Shown here: positions 53,601-61,702 of the stretch, one piece after another
Layout of the letters: every line of letters begins with the position of its first letter
Numbering within the stretch: the stretch's first letter is position 1
Origin: UBA7374 sp049890275
GTDB lineage: Bacteria; Verrucomicrobiota; Verrucomicrobiia; Opitutales; Coraliomargaritaceae
Assembly: GCA_049890275.1 (NCBI GenBank)
Contig: JBMHBT010000001.1
Span: 62,001 to 126,000 of the forward strand
DNA length: 64,000 bases
Direction: 5' to 3'
The notes under the pieces: generated by a model
The model's input: only the letters and a program-made list of their open reading frames with translations
Database searches by the model: none
What the model was told of the DNA's origin: nothing
Translations under genes and position numbers: made by a program

Positions 53601-54359
53601 ACTCAATTACCCAATGGCATCGAACCTATGCCAAAGACAGAAAAACTGGAATACGAAAAAGAACTCCTCGGCTTCTACCTTTCCGGTCACCCGATGGACG
53701 CCTACGCAGGACTGGATCAAGCGATCGACAGCTTTACGAAAATCGAAGACTGCAATGAACTGGAGGATCGTAGCACCTATCGTCTCTGTGGCATTATCGC
53801 CAACCTGCAAATTAAATACACCAATAAAGACAACAGGCAGTTTGCGGTCTTCAATTTAGCGACTCGAGGTGACACCTATGAAATTGTCATGTTCTCCGAA
53901 GCCTTCGAGCGAAACCGCTCCCGTCTGGAAAACGGAGCCCAAGCCCTCGTGGTAGGTCAAACCAGCCGACGCAATGGAGAGACCGGACTCCATGCCCACG
54001 AAATCTACGGACTTCAAACTTCGATCCCACGACTTATTCAGCGAATCAACTTCATCCTACATCCTTCTAAAGATCCGGCAACTTTTCTTACTCTACTTCG
54101 CGACACGATTGATGCGGAATATAACCAGAGTAAGGACGGCCAAACAGAAAATGGCCATACAACAGAAGTTGCCATCAGCTTTCTGGTCGAGGGTCAAATC
54201 GTTGAAAGCGACTCCTCCAAAGCACTCAAGATCGCTATTGACGGAGAAAACTACCAGAAGCTCCGACGCCATCCGGCACTTGCCGGTCTTCGAATCGAAG
54301 CAACACCACCCAAGGCAATCGATAATCGCCGACCCTGGGAAAAACGTCGCGCTTCCTAA
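50628..54359 (+). CDS. dnaE: DNA polymerase III subunit alpha
   Basis: 1243 residues, the replicative polymerase subunit. PHP domain at the N-terminus (FVHLHVHTDHSLLDG, ALSITDHGVLYG, GCEIYLV, TNDVHYV) with metal ligands that look complete, so it may keep the proofreading-like activity lost in E. coli DnaE. Palm: GPGRGSGAG, the catalytic PDFDVDFCMRRR (two Asp), GTFGAKMVVRDLAR, GKHACGVIIAD; fingers: RPGPMQFIPDFI and QYGFNKSHSAAYA; then OB-fold YRLCGIIANLQIKYT and the C-terminal tail. Slightly longer than usual because of inserts in the C-terminal third (QTENGHTTEVAIS). A one-gene unit; the exosortase gene follows 36 bases later. Confidence 0.97.
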   Translation: MPQKDREFVHLHVHTDHSLLDGCSRTDRLCQRASELGMKALSITDHGVLYGLTSFFKQAKKHGIKPLLGCEIYLVFEDKLGETKEERAAQKSYHMGLLARNFTGYQNLCKIVSHAHTKGFYYNPRTDLRTLAAHSEGLIGFSGCLAAVIPRLLADNEYEKARAAAATFVDIFGKDYFIIELMDHGIEKQQRIIPDLLKIATEFGLKVVATNDVHYVKDTDWEPHDSLLCIQTGSKIRDEKRMRYDARQFYLKSREEMDLAFKEVPEAITNTSAIAEMCDADLPFGDDHYPVYQRPVELQDGRDHANFDRILDIYVEKQNTVLTRDGKDPISLDESRRHTLKNNGLFLFELCKTGLAERYGTDYDACRSDWDKASKEDQRYCDQLDYELAIIAGTGFVDYFLIVWDFIHWAREQGIPVGPGRGSGAGCIVAYVLKITDIDPLAFGLLFERMLNLERVSPPDFDVDFCMRRRDQVVEYVREKYGRDRVANIITFGTFGAKMVVRDLARINEIEFNEANKLAKMIPEELNISLDDAVTKSPELQQEVQNNPVARSIVDQGRIIEGMVRNTGKHACGVIIADQDITNLVPVTLQEGDLTTQYPKGPCEDLGLLKMDFLGLKTLTVIDDAQNNVRQTRSLPDFDIEEAPLDDSSTFTLLNSGRTTGVFQLESGGMQQLCRQIGLSSFEEIIALIALYRPGPMQFIPDFIKGKKDPSTVQVPHPLLKDLVQETYGVLVYQEQVMQAAQIVAGYTLGGADILRRAMGKKIKEVMDAQKDVFIQGAKDTNNIDRKNAEAIFALLEKFAQYGFNKSHSAAYAMLSYRTAYLKANYPVEFMAAVLTSEQGNADKITHFLDECGAMQLPVLSPDVNESGSTFTPVLEGDSGSIRFGLAAIKGVGEGAAITIIDERKESGPFKGFRDFIIRCLDKAVNKRVIEALIKTGAFDSLCYDRAHLLHDLDPEMAEAASIAQDRQIGQETLFGQFGDTDAGIAEEDLPTQLPNGIEPMPKTEKLEYEKELLGFYLSGHPMDAYAGLDQAIDSFTKIEDCNELEDRSTYRLCGIIANLQIKYTNKDNRQFAVFNLATRGDTYEIVMFSEAFERNRSRLENGAQALVVGQTSRRNGETGLHAHEIYGLQTSIPRLIQRINFILHPSKDPATFLTLLRDTIDAEYNQSKDGQTENGHTTEVAISFLVEGQIVESDSSKALKIAIDGENYQKLRRHPALAGLRIEATPPKAIDNRRPWEKRRAS

Positions 54360-54395
54360 GAAGCCTATCTAAATTTGCTATCCACTCATTGAGTT

Positions 54396-55340
54396 ATGCC
54401 CATCCGCCAACAATTCGCAGAAGACTTCCGCAAAAAAAGCGATACTATTGAGTTTTGGCTACATCTACTACTCTATACCTGCCTGGGCTTATCTTTATGG
54501 CCCATCACGCAATGGGTGGCCGCAACCGCACAGGAACAAAGCCGGATTTTTCACGCCTTCATTGTCCTCGGCCTCGCTACCCTCTTCCTCGTCCGTTTCG
54601 GTGGTGTACAAGTCGTCCAGACCCTGTCGATGAATCGAAGCGCACGCCGCTCCCTCACAGCTGCCTACGTACTATTGGCAATTAACTTCCTCGCACGACA
54701 ATTACTCTACTCGTCCTCACCGACTGCGCTCCAACTCGGTATTTCTCTTCTCCACATCCCTGCCTACTGCATAGCTGTCGCTTCACTTAGCCTGTTTATT
54801 TTCGGTGAAAAAATACGCCGAATCGTTTTGACCGTTGGCAGCACCCTCTGCGCATTCCTCCTCCTCAGTACCCTCATGCAGCCGCTCGACTGGCCACTCC
54901 GCGGGCTTGCCGGAAAATGGAGCCAGACACTCCTTGAACTACTCGGCCAAAATACGGCCCTCAACATAGTTAATGGAGAACAGGATATCCCGGTACTCAT
55001 TCTCTTGGTCAACGACTATCCCTTTCAAGTTGCCTCCGAGTGCAACGGATTCGGCGTTATTTTATCCAGTATTCTCCTTTCCGTCATGCTAACGCTCTAT
55101 CGCCGACTCAACATCTTTGACTCGGCCATGAATCTCCTTGCCGGACTCACTCTTGGATTCCTCTTCAATATACTACGCATCATTGTTATCATACTCCTCG
55201 CCCCACATATGATGCAGTACTACATGCTCATGCATGAAATCGTCGGCGGTATTACCTACTGGGCATGTCTCATCTTGATTTGGTGTATTCTCAACGGCCC
55301 GGTACGAGAGGAAAGTGCATCGGCCATTATGCGCCACTAA
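54396..55340 (+). CDS. Exosortase/archaeosortase-family transpeptidase
   Basis: 314 residues with about eight membrane helices. The catalytic triad of this family is visible: Cys216 in ASECNGFG, Arg261 in FNILRIIVII and His280 in MLMHEIVGG. Exosortases cut the C-terminal PEP-CTERM signal of exported proteins and pass them to a new attachment, usually in EPS-producing Gram-negatives. In this window no protein with a PEP-CTERM end and no EpsI-like partner is seen; the nearest related locus is the EPS export operon 11 kb away. It follows dnaE by 36 bases and overlaps the convergent acyl-adenylating gene by 14 bases. The start at 54396 gives a normal cytoplasmic N-terminus. Confidence 0.88.
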   Translation: MPIRQQFAEDFRKKSDTIEFWLHLLLYTCLGLSLWPITQWVAATAQEQSRIFHAFIVLGLATLFLVRFGGVQVVQTLSMNRSARRSLTAAYVLLAINFLARQLLYSSSPTALQLGISLLHIPAYCIAVASLSLFIFGEKIRRIVLTVGSTLCAFLLLSTLMQPLDWPLRGLAGKWSQTLLELLGQNTALNIVNGEQDIPVLILLVNDYPFQVASECNGFGVILSSILLSVMLTLYRRLNIFDSAMNLLAGLTLGFLFNILRIIVIILLAPHMMQYYMLMHEIVGGITYWACLILIWCILNGPVREESASAIMRH

Positions 55341-56883
55341 TCAGTTCCTTCATCGCCCGCAGATCCAGCTTGCCCGTGGCCAGAGTCGGGATCGCCTCCA
55401 CCCGCACAATTTCCCGCGGTATCCAGAGGTTGCCGAATCCCGCCGCGGCGAGCTTCTCCCGAACGGTCTCCGCCTCCAGCGCCACCGCCGAGAGTACAAC
55501 AAGTGCCTCGCCCTTCGCCGCGTCCGGTCGCGCCGACACCGCCAACTGCGGCACCTCCGATTCCGTCAAGTCCAACGCCTTGTTCAAAGCCTGCTCAATC
55601 GTCCCATGCGGTACCATCTCACCCCCGATCTTTGAAAACCGAGACAGCCGACCCTCAATATATAAAAAACCATCCGCATCCATCCGCGCCAAATCACCGG
55701 TCATAAACCAACCGTCTCGCAACACCTCCGATGTACCTTCCGGCTCGTTCAGGTAGCCCTCGAAAATATTCCAACCCCTCAGCGCCAGAATCCCGACAGA
55801 CCCCGAAGGCAATTCCTCCAGCGTTTCCGGATCCAGAAAACGCACCTTAATATCCGGCAACAGGCGGCCAACCGAGCCTCGACGATTTCCCTTCGGAGTA
55901 TTCACGCTCACCACAGGAGAAGTCTCTGTTAGCCCATAGCCTTCCAAGTAAGACCCGCTAAACTTCTCCTCCCAGGCTTCGGCAAAACCCTCCGGCGTCT
56001 TTTCTGCACCTGCCACCACATAGCGCAAAGACTGTAGCTTTTCTGCCTCCACCCGCTTCAAGTACGGTCTCAAAAAAGTCGGCGTACCAATCAATACAGT
56101 AACCGATTCTTCATCGATTACCTCCGCTGCTTTCTTTACTTCCAGAGGAGACGGCAGGCTCACAATCCGGCAACCCGTCAAGATCGGGCACCACAAAGTC
56201 ACCGTAAATCCGAAACTATGAAACACCGGTACATTCGCCATGACCTGTTCATTCTTCGTGATCAATCCGACCGAAGAAATCTGCTCACAGTTAGCCAGAA
56301 TATTCCGGTGGCTCAAAATGACACCCTTCGGGTCACCCGAACTGCCACTGGTAAACAGCAAACCGGCTTCCTCAGAGCCACCTTCACGAGGCAGCCGTAA
56401 AAACTCCGCCATCCAAGACGCAGGCAAACAGCGAATCCCCGCAAACAAACAAAGCGTCCTCCACTTGGGCAGTTCGCGCAAGGCTTCCACCACGTCGATA
56501 ACCAAGGCATCCTCCGGCCAGGGAAATTCCGGTATCCGCGACTGCACAGCCTCTGCCGTGAGCAAGCAATCCAGATCCGCCTTCTCCAAACAAGCCTGCA
56601 CTGCCGACGGCCCTAATGTAAAATTCAAATTTACCGGCACTTTACCCCCCAGCACTACGGCAAGATTGGCAACGCAGGCACCCATACCGGGTGGAAATAC
56701 AATTCCCACCCTTTTTTTATCCGTCTCCTGAAGAATACGACGGGATAACATCCACGCCAAAACCAACAAAAAGCCCCTGCGTACCTCACGCCGCCGCGCC
56801 GTCCGGTCGACTAAAAAGATCTTACCCGGCCTCTTTGCTAACGCCAGAAAACACTCCCGCGCAAGATGCCCTCGCGTATTCAT
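55327..56883 (-). CDS. AMP-binding acyl-CoA synthetase-like (Aas/AcsM type)
   Basis: 518 residues, ANL superfamily. AMP block LLFTSGSSGDPKGVILSH (about 193-210), GYGLTETSP with adenylate-site Thr-Glu, and GWFMTGDLARMDADGFLYIEGR (parts: MTGDLA, FLYIEGR). It resembles the C-terminal acyl-ACP synthetase half of Aas, here alone without the 1-acyltransferase. It may activate fatty acids for membrane lipids, or an alkanoyl for other uses. Its start codon overlaps the obg stop (ATGA at 56880-56883), so it is in operon with obg. High GC third positions compared with the dnaE region. Confidence 0.85.
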   Translation of the reverse strand: MNTRGHLARECFLALAKRPGKIFLVDRTARRREVRRGFLLVLAWMLSRRILQETDKKRVGIVFPPGMGACVANLAVVLGGKVPVNLNFTLGPSAVQACLEKADLDCLLTAEAVQSRIPEFPWPEDALVIDVVEALRELPKWRTLCLFAGIRCLPASWMAEFLRLPREGGSEEAGLLFTSGSSGDPKGVILSHRNILANCEQISSVGLITKNEQVMANVPVFHSFGFTVTLWCPILTGCRIVSLPSPLEVKKAAEVIDEESVTVLIGTPTFLRPYLKRVEAEKLQSLRYVVAGAEKTPEGFAEAWEEKFSGSYLEGYGLTETSPVVSVNTPKGNRRGSVGRLLPDIKVRFLDPETLEELPSGSVGILALRGWNIFEGYLNEPEGTSEVLRDGWFMTGDLARMDADGFLYIEGRLSRFSKIGGEMVPHGTIEQALNKALDLTESEVPQLAVSARPDAAKGEALVVLSAVALEAETVREKLAAAGFGNLWIPREIVRVEAIPTLATGKLDLRAMKELISGA

Positions 56884-57908
56884 CCATCCTCCTCGATTGG
56901 TTCTTGTTCCTTTTTCCGCACATCCAAAACCGCCTCAAGAAGCGCTTCTTTTAGTGCAATAAAACCTTCATCCGACACACAGGAAATTGGATACACTGGA
57001 TGCGGACACTTTTTAGCAAAAGCCTTCAAATGCTCTGCCGCATCTGGCTCATCCATCTTATTTGCCGCCACCAGAATCGGCTTCTTTGTCAGACTCGCCT
57101 TGTACAGGCGTATCTCGTTCAACAAAACGCGATAATCCGCAATCGGCTCACGCCCATCCGTGCCCTGCATATCAATCATCATCAAAAGCACTTTACAGCG
57201 TTCTACATGTTTCAGGAAACGATGACCCAATCCACGATTCTCACTCGCTCCCTGAATCAAACCCGGAATATCCGCCAGCGTAACCCGCTCATACTGCTCC
57301 GGATATTCCAGCACTCCGACGGTGGGAAACATAGTCGTAAATGGATACGCCCCCGTCTTCGGATGCGCATTGGTCATCATGTTTAACAAAGTCGATTTGC
57401 CCGCATTGGGAAATCCGATCAAACCCACATCCGCAATTGTTTTAATTACCAAACGAAACGCTCCCCCTTCTCCGGGCTTGCCCAATGTAAACTCTCGGGG
57501 AGCCTGATTGGTCGATGACTTGAAAGTCGTATTGCCCTTGCCTCCGACACCACCCTCCAAAATACAGACCCGTTGCCCGTCCTCCGTCACCTCGGCAATC
57601 ATCTCATCTGTCTCCCGATCATAGAGGATCGTTCCAACCGGAAGCCGCAATTCCAAATCACCGCCACCTGCTCCATGTTGATTACTGCCCCGCCCGGGCT
57701 CTCCATTCCCGGCCTTCCAGCCCGGCTTAAAATAATAATCCGTCAAATCCGCCTTATTATGGTCCCCGATCAAATACACATCGCCCCCGCGACCACCGTT
57801 GCCGCCATCTGGCCCGCCCTTCGGTTCATACTTGGCACGACGAAAACTGAAGCACCCATCCCCGCCATTGCCCGCATGTAGCGTGACTTTTACTTCGTCA
57901 TAAAACAT
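56880..57908 (-). CDS. obg: GTPase Obg (CgtA)
   Basis: 342 residues. Obg fold (1-160) with Gly-rich turns GNGGDGCFSFRR, GGPDGGNGGRGG and GAGGGDLEL, then the G-domain: G1 GFPNAGKST, G3 ADIPGLIQGA, G4 NKMD. It acts in 50S assembly and stress control. The 342-residue length ends after the G-domain plus a short acidic tail, so the C-terminal OCT domain is absent. An AGAGGG eight bases before ATG 57908 is one of few clear Shine-Dalgarno sites. Commonly obg follows rplU/rpmA; this one leads an operon with the acyl-adenylating enzyme. Confidence 0.96.
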   Translation of the reverse strand: MFYDEVKVTLHAGNGGDGCFSFRRAKYEPKGGPDGGNGGRGGDVYLIGDHNKADLTDYYFKPGWKAGNGEPGRGSNQHGAGGGDLELRLPVGTILYDRETDEMIAEVTEDGQRVCILEGGVGGKGNTTFKSSTNQAPREFTLGKPGEGGAFRLVIKTIADVGLIGFPNAGKSTLLNMMTNAHPKTGAYPFTTMFPTVGVLEYPEQYERVTLADIPGLIQGASENRGLGHRFLKHVERCKVLLMMIDMQGTDGREPIADYRVLLNEIRLYKASLTKKPILVAANKMDEPDAAEHLKAFAKKCPHPVYPISCVSDEGFIALKEALLEAVLDVRKKEQEPIEEDG

Positions 57909-58048
57909 ACCCTCTTTTCATCCCCACAGTCATCCGTTGCAACAGCAAATCAGTGCCCCATCCTAAACTCCAAACCTTTCCCAAAGGCACCAGCAACTCC
58001 CACCATTCAAAGTTCGACCTTCTCGCTTCAATATTCGATGTTCACAGA

Positions 58049-58993
58049 ATGTCACCCAACCAGACAGTCGCCGTTATCGATATTGGCAGCAACTCTATCA
58101 AACTACTCGTCGCCAGCTCCACCCAATCGGACGAAAAGATCCAAACGATCTTTGCCGAAACCATCGAGACTCGGATTAGCTCAGGGATCAGCCGCGAACT
58201 ACCCCGCCTAAGCTCCGAAGCAATGGAAAGCGGTATTCGCTCCGTCTGCGAACTATTACGCCTTGCCTTTATTCACCAACCAAAAGCCATCCGTATAGTC
58301 GCCACCAGCGCTGTGCGCGATGCCCTCAACGGTCGCGAATTCACCCAACAAGTCGAACATAAGACAGGCCATAAGATTGAGATCCTCAGTGGCCCCGAAG
58401 AAGCCCGCCTGATCGGGCGCGGCCTCGCCACCGATCCACAGCTTTCCACCCTAAAAAATTTCCTGCAAATCGATCTCGGCGGTGGCAGCCTCGAGCTCAT
58501 TGATTTCAAGAATCACCAGATCGAACAAGCCATCTCCCTCCAGCTCGGTGCCGTGCGTCTCAGCGAGCGCTTCCTCCATGACCGTGAAGCCCTCCTCGAT
58601 CCAGCCACTGCAACCGCCATTCAAAACCACGTAAGCGATACACTCCGGAAATCCACCATTTCCTTCCAACCCGGCCAACCCATTGTCGCCACCGGAGGCG
58701 CGGTCATCATCTCCCGAGCGATCCTCGCCGCACAAGCCGACCTCACGATTGAAACCCGATCCCCCATCATCACGCTCAGCGAGATCGCCCAACTCCGCAA
58801 ACAACTCGCCGCACTCTCCCTCCACGAGCGTATGGGCATCCCACACCTACCCGCTGCCCGCGCCGACATCCTGCCGACCGCTCTGCTGACGATTGAAGCC
58901 GTCCTGCAAGCTGCCAACGCCAAGCAACTCACCCACTCCTTTCGCAACCTCCGCTACGGTATCGCCGCCGAACTGCTCCAAGCCGGCTCATAA
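58049..58993 (+). CDS. Exopolyphosphatase/GppA-family phosphatase
   Basis: 314 residues from ATG 58049 (MSPNQTVAVIDIGSNS). ASKHA fold: phosphate 1 DIGSNSIKLLVA, EEARLIGRG with the catalytic Glu in SGPEEARL, phosphate 2 QIDLGGGSLELI and the later VATGGAVIISR. It hydrolyses polyphosphate or pppGpp; the short length, about 310, matches small Ppx2-type proteins with only the two catalytic domains. The frame from 57953 adds 32 residues without family match. Divergent from obg by 140 bases; convergent with rluD over 113 bases in which I see no feature. Confidence 0.92.
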   Translation: MSPNQTVAVIDIGSNSIKLLVASSTQSDEKIQTIFAETIETRISSGISRELPRLSSEAMESGIRSVCELLRLAFIHQPKAIRIVATSAVRDALNGREFTQQVEHKTGHKIEILSGPEEARLIGRGLATDPQLSTLKNFLQIDLGGGSLELIDFKNHQIEQAISLQLGAVRLSERFLHDREALLDPATATAIQNHVSDTLRKSTISFQPGQPIVATGGAVIISRAILAAQADLTIETRSPIITLSEIAQLRKQLAALSLHERMGIPHLPAARADILPTALLTIEAVLQAANAKQLTHSFRNLRYGIAAELLQAGS

Positions 58994-59106
58994 CCACCCG
59001 CTCGAGCGACCACAAAGCCAGACGTACAATGGAAACTAGCCACGGATGTACGCAGTATGAGAACAGATCCCATTTCGTCCTCTACCTTATCCGCGCGAAC
59101 CCATGG

Positions 59107-60045
59107 CTACATCTGTTGTGAAAGCTCTCTACGCACAGTCTCAAAATCCTCCGGTAATGACGCAGTAAACCGAACCGACTCTCCAGTATCCGGATGCGGG
59201 AAAGCTAATTCAGCGGCATGCAACATCACGCGCGGTACTTCAATACCCTGTAAGCGGTTAGCTCTGAACCCGTAGGTCGTATCGCCCAACAACGGTTGTT
59301 TCAAATAGCTCATGTGCACCCGTATCTGATGCGTTCGACCCGTGTGAATGCGGCACTCTACCTGCGCGGCCTGAGAGCCAAAACGCTTCAGTACCTTCCA
59401 ATCCGTATGCGCTTCTTTACCATTGGGCTGCACCGCCATCCGCGTGCGATGAGTGGGATGCCGCCCAATCGACTGGCGTATTGAACCGGATGAACATTCC
59501 GGAACGCCAAGAACCAGGGCAAGGTAACGCTTCTCCGTCTCCCGCTCACTGAAAGCAGCAGCCAAGCGATGGTGGGCAAGGTCCGTCTTCGCCACAACAA
59601 TCAAGCCAGTCGTCTCCTTATCCAGACGATGCACAATCCCCGGGCGTTCCGGTGCCCCCACCGCGCTTAATCCGTTATTGGTATGATGTAATAAAGCGTG
59701 CACCAAAGTATTTTCGTCCGTGCCGCTACCGGGGTGAGTGACCATTCCTGCCGCCTTGTTGACAACAACCAGCGAAGCATCCTCGTATACAATCTCCAGA
59801 GGAATCGATACGGCGCGCGGTCCGATACCTGCCTCCGGTTCTTCCAGCACGGCACGCAACAGCTCGCCCCCGGTCACCTTAAAACGACGATCAATGACCG
59901 CTCCGTCGCATGTGACACAACCCGCATCAAATGCCCGCTGCAAACGAGCCCGGCTGACATCCTCAAACGCCGCTGAGAAAAGTTTATCCGCGCGAGAACC
60001 GCTGGTTCCCTGCGGCACGCGAAACTCAATCTGCCGGTCAGCCAT
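59107..60045 (-). CDS. rluD: RluD-type 23S rRNA pseudouridine synthase
   Basis: 312 residues. An S4 RNA-binding domain (about 14-75; SRADKLFSAAFEDVSRARLQ, first half) is followed by the RluA catalytic domain with HRLDKETTGLIVVAKT (catalytic Asp in RLD), AHHRLAAAFSERETEKRY and GRTHQIRVHMSY. RluD isomerises U1911, 1915 and 1917 in helix 69. The S4 presence argues for RluD/RluC over RluA; the subtype is not certain. The gene overlaps the upstream ribF stop by eight bases. It is the last gene of the infB operon as seen here. Confidence 0.9.
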   Translation of the reverse strand: MADRQIEFRVPQGTSGSRADKLFSAAFEDVSRARLQRAFDAGCVTCDGAVIDRRFKVTGGELLRAVLEEPEAGIGPRAVSIPLEIVYEDASLVVVNKAAGMVTHPGSGTDENTLVHALLHHTNNGLSAVGAPERPGIVHRLDKETTGLIVVAKTDLAHHRLAAAFSERETEKRYLALVLGVPECSSGSIRQSIGRHPTHRTRMAVQPNGKEAHTDWKVLKRFGSQAAQVECRIHTGRTHQIRVHMSYLKQPLLGDTTYGFRANRLQGIEVPRVMLHAAELAFPHPDTGESVRFTASLPEDFETVRRELSQQM

Positions 60046-60982
60046 CCGACGAAAAGGTACGAGCTGCTTTTACATCCACCGCTATTTGTTCTTTCAGCGC
60101 CTCCAGTGATTCAAACTTTTTCTCTGGGCGTAAAAAGCGAAGCCACTCCACTTCAATCGCTGTACCTGCTTCAAAACCAGAACCCAATAAAGCATGAACC
60201 TCCAAAATAGGCACATTTTCATTCGATACGGTCGGCTTGATTCCGTAGTTGGCGATGCCCGGAATCCACTGACCCGACTCCGAGCGAAAACGAACACAAT
60301 ACACACCGTAGCGCGGCTGGCAATCGGGCTGCCAGGGCAAATTCATTGTGGGAAATCCGATCTCTCGACCGAGGGCGGCACCACTGACAACCCTGCCATC
60401 GGCAGAATAGTGATAACCGAGAAGCTCATTGGCACGCTCCACCATTCCACAAGTCAATTCTTCACGAATACGCGTACTGCTGATCGGCAAGCCGTTCAGG
60501 CGTATGCGCGGCAAACTAATCACATCCAAACCAACTTGACTCCCCGTGGAGACAAGCAGATCGACATTACCTGTGCGCGCCTTCCCAAAATGAAAATTTT
60601 CTCCGACATAAATCGCCGCCAGCGCGGGCAAGGCAGATTGTAAACGGGAGGCAAAATCCGAAGCTTCCAACGAAGCGTAGTCGCGGTCAAAACGTTTGCG
60701 GATAACAAGATCCACACCGACCGCATGTAAGCGTTCGCACTTCCGACTGATCGGCAGGATCATTTGCGTGGGATTCTCCGGATGAAAAATACGACTCGGA
60801 TGGGGATCAAAGGTCAGCACACCGCTCGTACCCCCGCTTTGTTTGGCAGAAAAGACAGCCGATTCAATAACTGCCATGTGTCCGAGGTGCACACCGTCAA
60901 ACATACCGATGGCAAGATGAAGCGGTCCAGCCAACTGGCTGGCTGATTCAAATCGCTCCACCGTGGCAGGTAATTGCATCAT
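60038..60982 (-). CDS. ribF: Bifunctional riboflavin kinase/FAD synthetase
   Basis: 314 residues. N-terminal FAD synthetase (nucleotidyltransferase): IGMFDGVHLGH, TFDPHPSRIF, VGENFHFGKARTG and ISSTRIREEL; C-terminal flavokinase: GRVVSGAALGREIGFPTMN, GVYCVRF, NYGIKPTV and LEVHALL with the catalytic Glu. Both halves have their motifs intact, so FMN and FAD are made from riboflavin. It lies between truB and rluD in the translation cluster, the usual place for ribF in many bacteria. 3 bases separate it from truB. Confidence 0.95.
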   Translation of the reverse strand: MMQLPATVERFESASQLAGPLHLAIGMFDGVHLGHMAVIESAVFSAKQSGGTSGVLTFDPHPSRIFHPENPTQMILPISRKCERLHAVGVDLVIRKRFDRDYASLEASDFASRLQSALPALAAIYVGENFHFGKARTGNVDLLVSTGSQVGLDVISLPRIRLNGLPISSTRIREELTCGMVERANELLGYHYSADGRVVSGAALGREIGFPTMNLPWQPDCQPRYGVYCVRFRSESGQWIPGIANYGIKPTVSNENVPILEVHALLGSGFEAGTAIEVEWLRFLRPEKKFESLEALKEQIAVDVKAARTFSSDG

Positions 60983-60985
60983 TCT

Positions 60986-61702
60986 TTACAAGGCGTGGCT
61001 CGGAACAGCCTGCACAACAGGCACCAATTTACCGCGAAGCGCTGTCGATGAAGCTTCTTTAAGAACTTCGAGAGTATTCGCATTCTCAATGCGAAACTTG
61101 CCGACTGCAGTGCGCCGCAAAACATTCAAATGAGCGCCGCATCCAAACTTTTGCCCCAGATCATGGGCCAGCGTACGCACGTAAGCACCCTTACTACAGG
61201 CCACCAAAAAAGAAATTTCCGGAGAGTTGAAAGCGGTCATCTCAAAACGGGAAACATGGATCACTCGCGGCTCCCGGGGAACTGTCTTTCCCTTACGCGC
61301 CAGTTTGTATAGCGGTTGACCGTTTACCTTCTTAGCCGAAAACATTGGTGGCGTTTGGTATTGGTCCCCCCAAAAGCCCTTCAAAGTAGCTTTTATGTCC
61401 GCCTCCGAAAGTTCGGGCACCTCCTGGCTCACAAGCACTTCCCCGTCCGCATCCTGTGAATCCGTCTCCTCCCCGAGCTTCAGCGTGCCGGTATACTCCT
61501 TGTCCATACTCATCAGGTACTGAGAAACCTTAGTCGCCTTACCCACGAGAATTAACATCAATCCAGTCGCCATCGGATCTAGCGTACCGGCATGGCCGAC
61601 CCGCTTCATGCCAAATAATCGGCGAACCCGATCAACAACATCGTGCGAAGTAATCCCGCTGGGCTTATCCACGAGTAAAATTCCTTCAGGATCGTCGCTC
61701 AT
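60986..61702 (-). CDS. truB: tRNA pseudouridine-55 synthase TruB
   Basis: 238 residues. The catalytic block GHAGTLDPMATGLM (Asp in GTLDP) is near residue 37; LLVDKPSGITSHDVVDRVR, KEYTGTLKLGEETDSQDADG and FLVACSKGAYVRTLAHDLG are the other family blocks. The C-terminal PUA domain of the longer enterobacterial form is absent, as in the short class. The start codon overlaps nrnA by four bases. Makes Psi55 in the T-loop of elongator tRNAs. Confidence 0.95.
   Translation of the reverse strand: MSDDPEGILLVDKPSGITSHDVVDRVRRLFGMKRVGHAGTLDPMATGLMLILVGKATKVSQYLMSMDKEYTGTLKLGEETDSQDADGEVLVSQEVPELSEADIKATLKGFWGDQYQTPPMFSAKKVNGQPLYKLARKGKTVPREPRVIHVSRFEMTAFNSPEISFLVACSKGAYVRTLAHDLGQKFGCGAHLNVLRRTAVGKFRIENANTLEVLKEASSTALRGKLVPVVQAVPSHAL

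Noticed and set aside
58994..59106. Possible small gene or RNA between ppx and rluD
   Set aside because: No ORF with coding character, no hairpin with T-run and no tRNA-like fold seen in these 113 bases.
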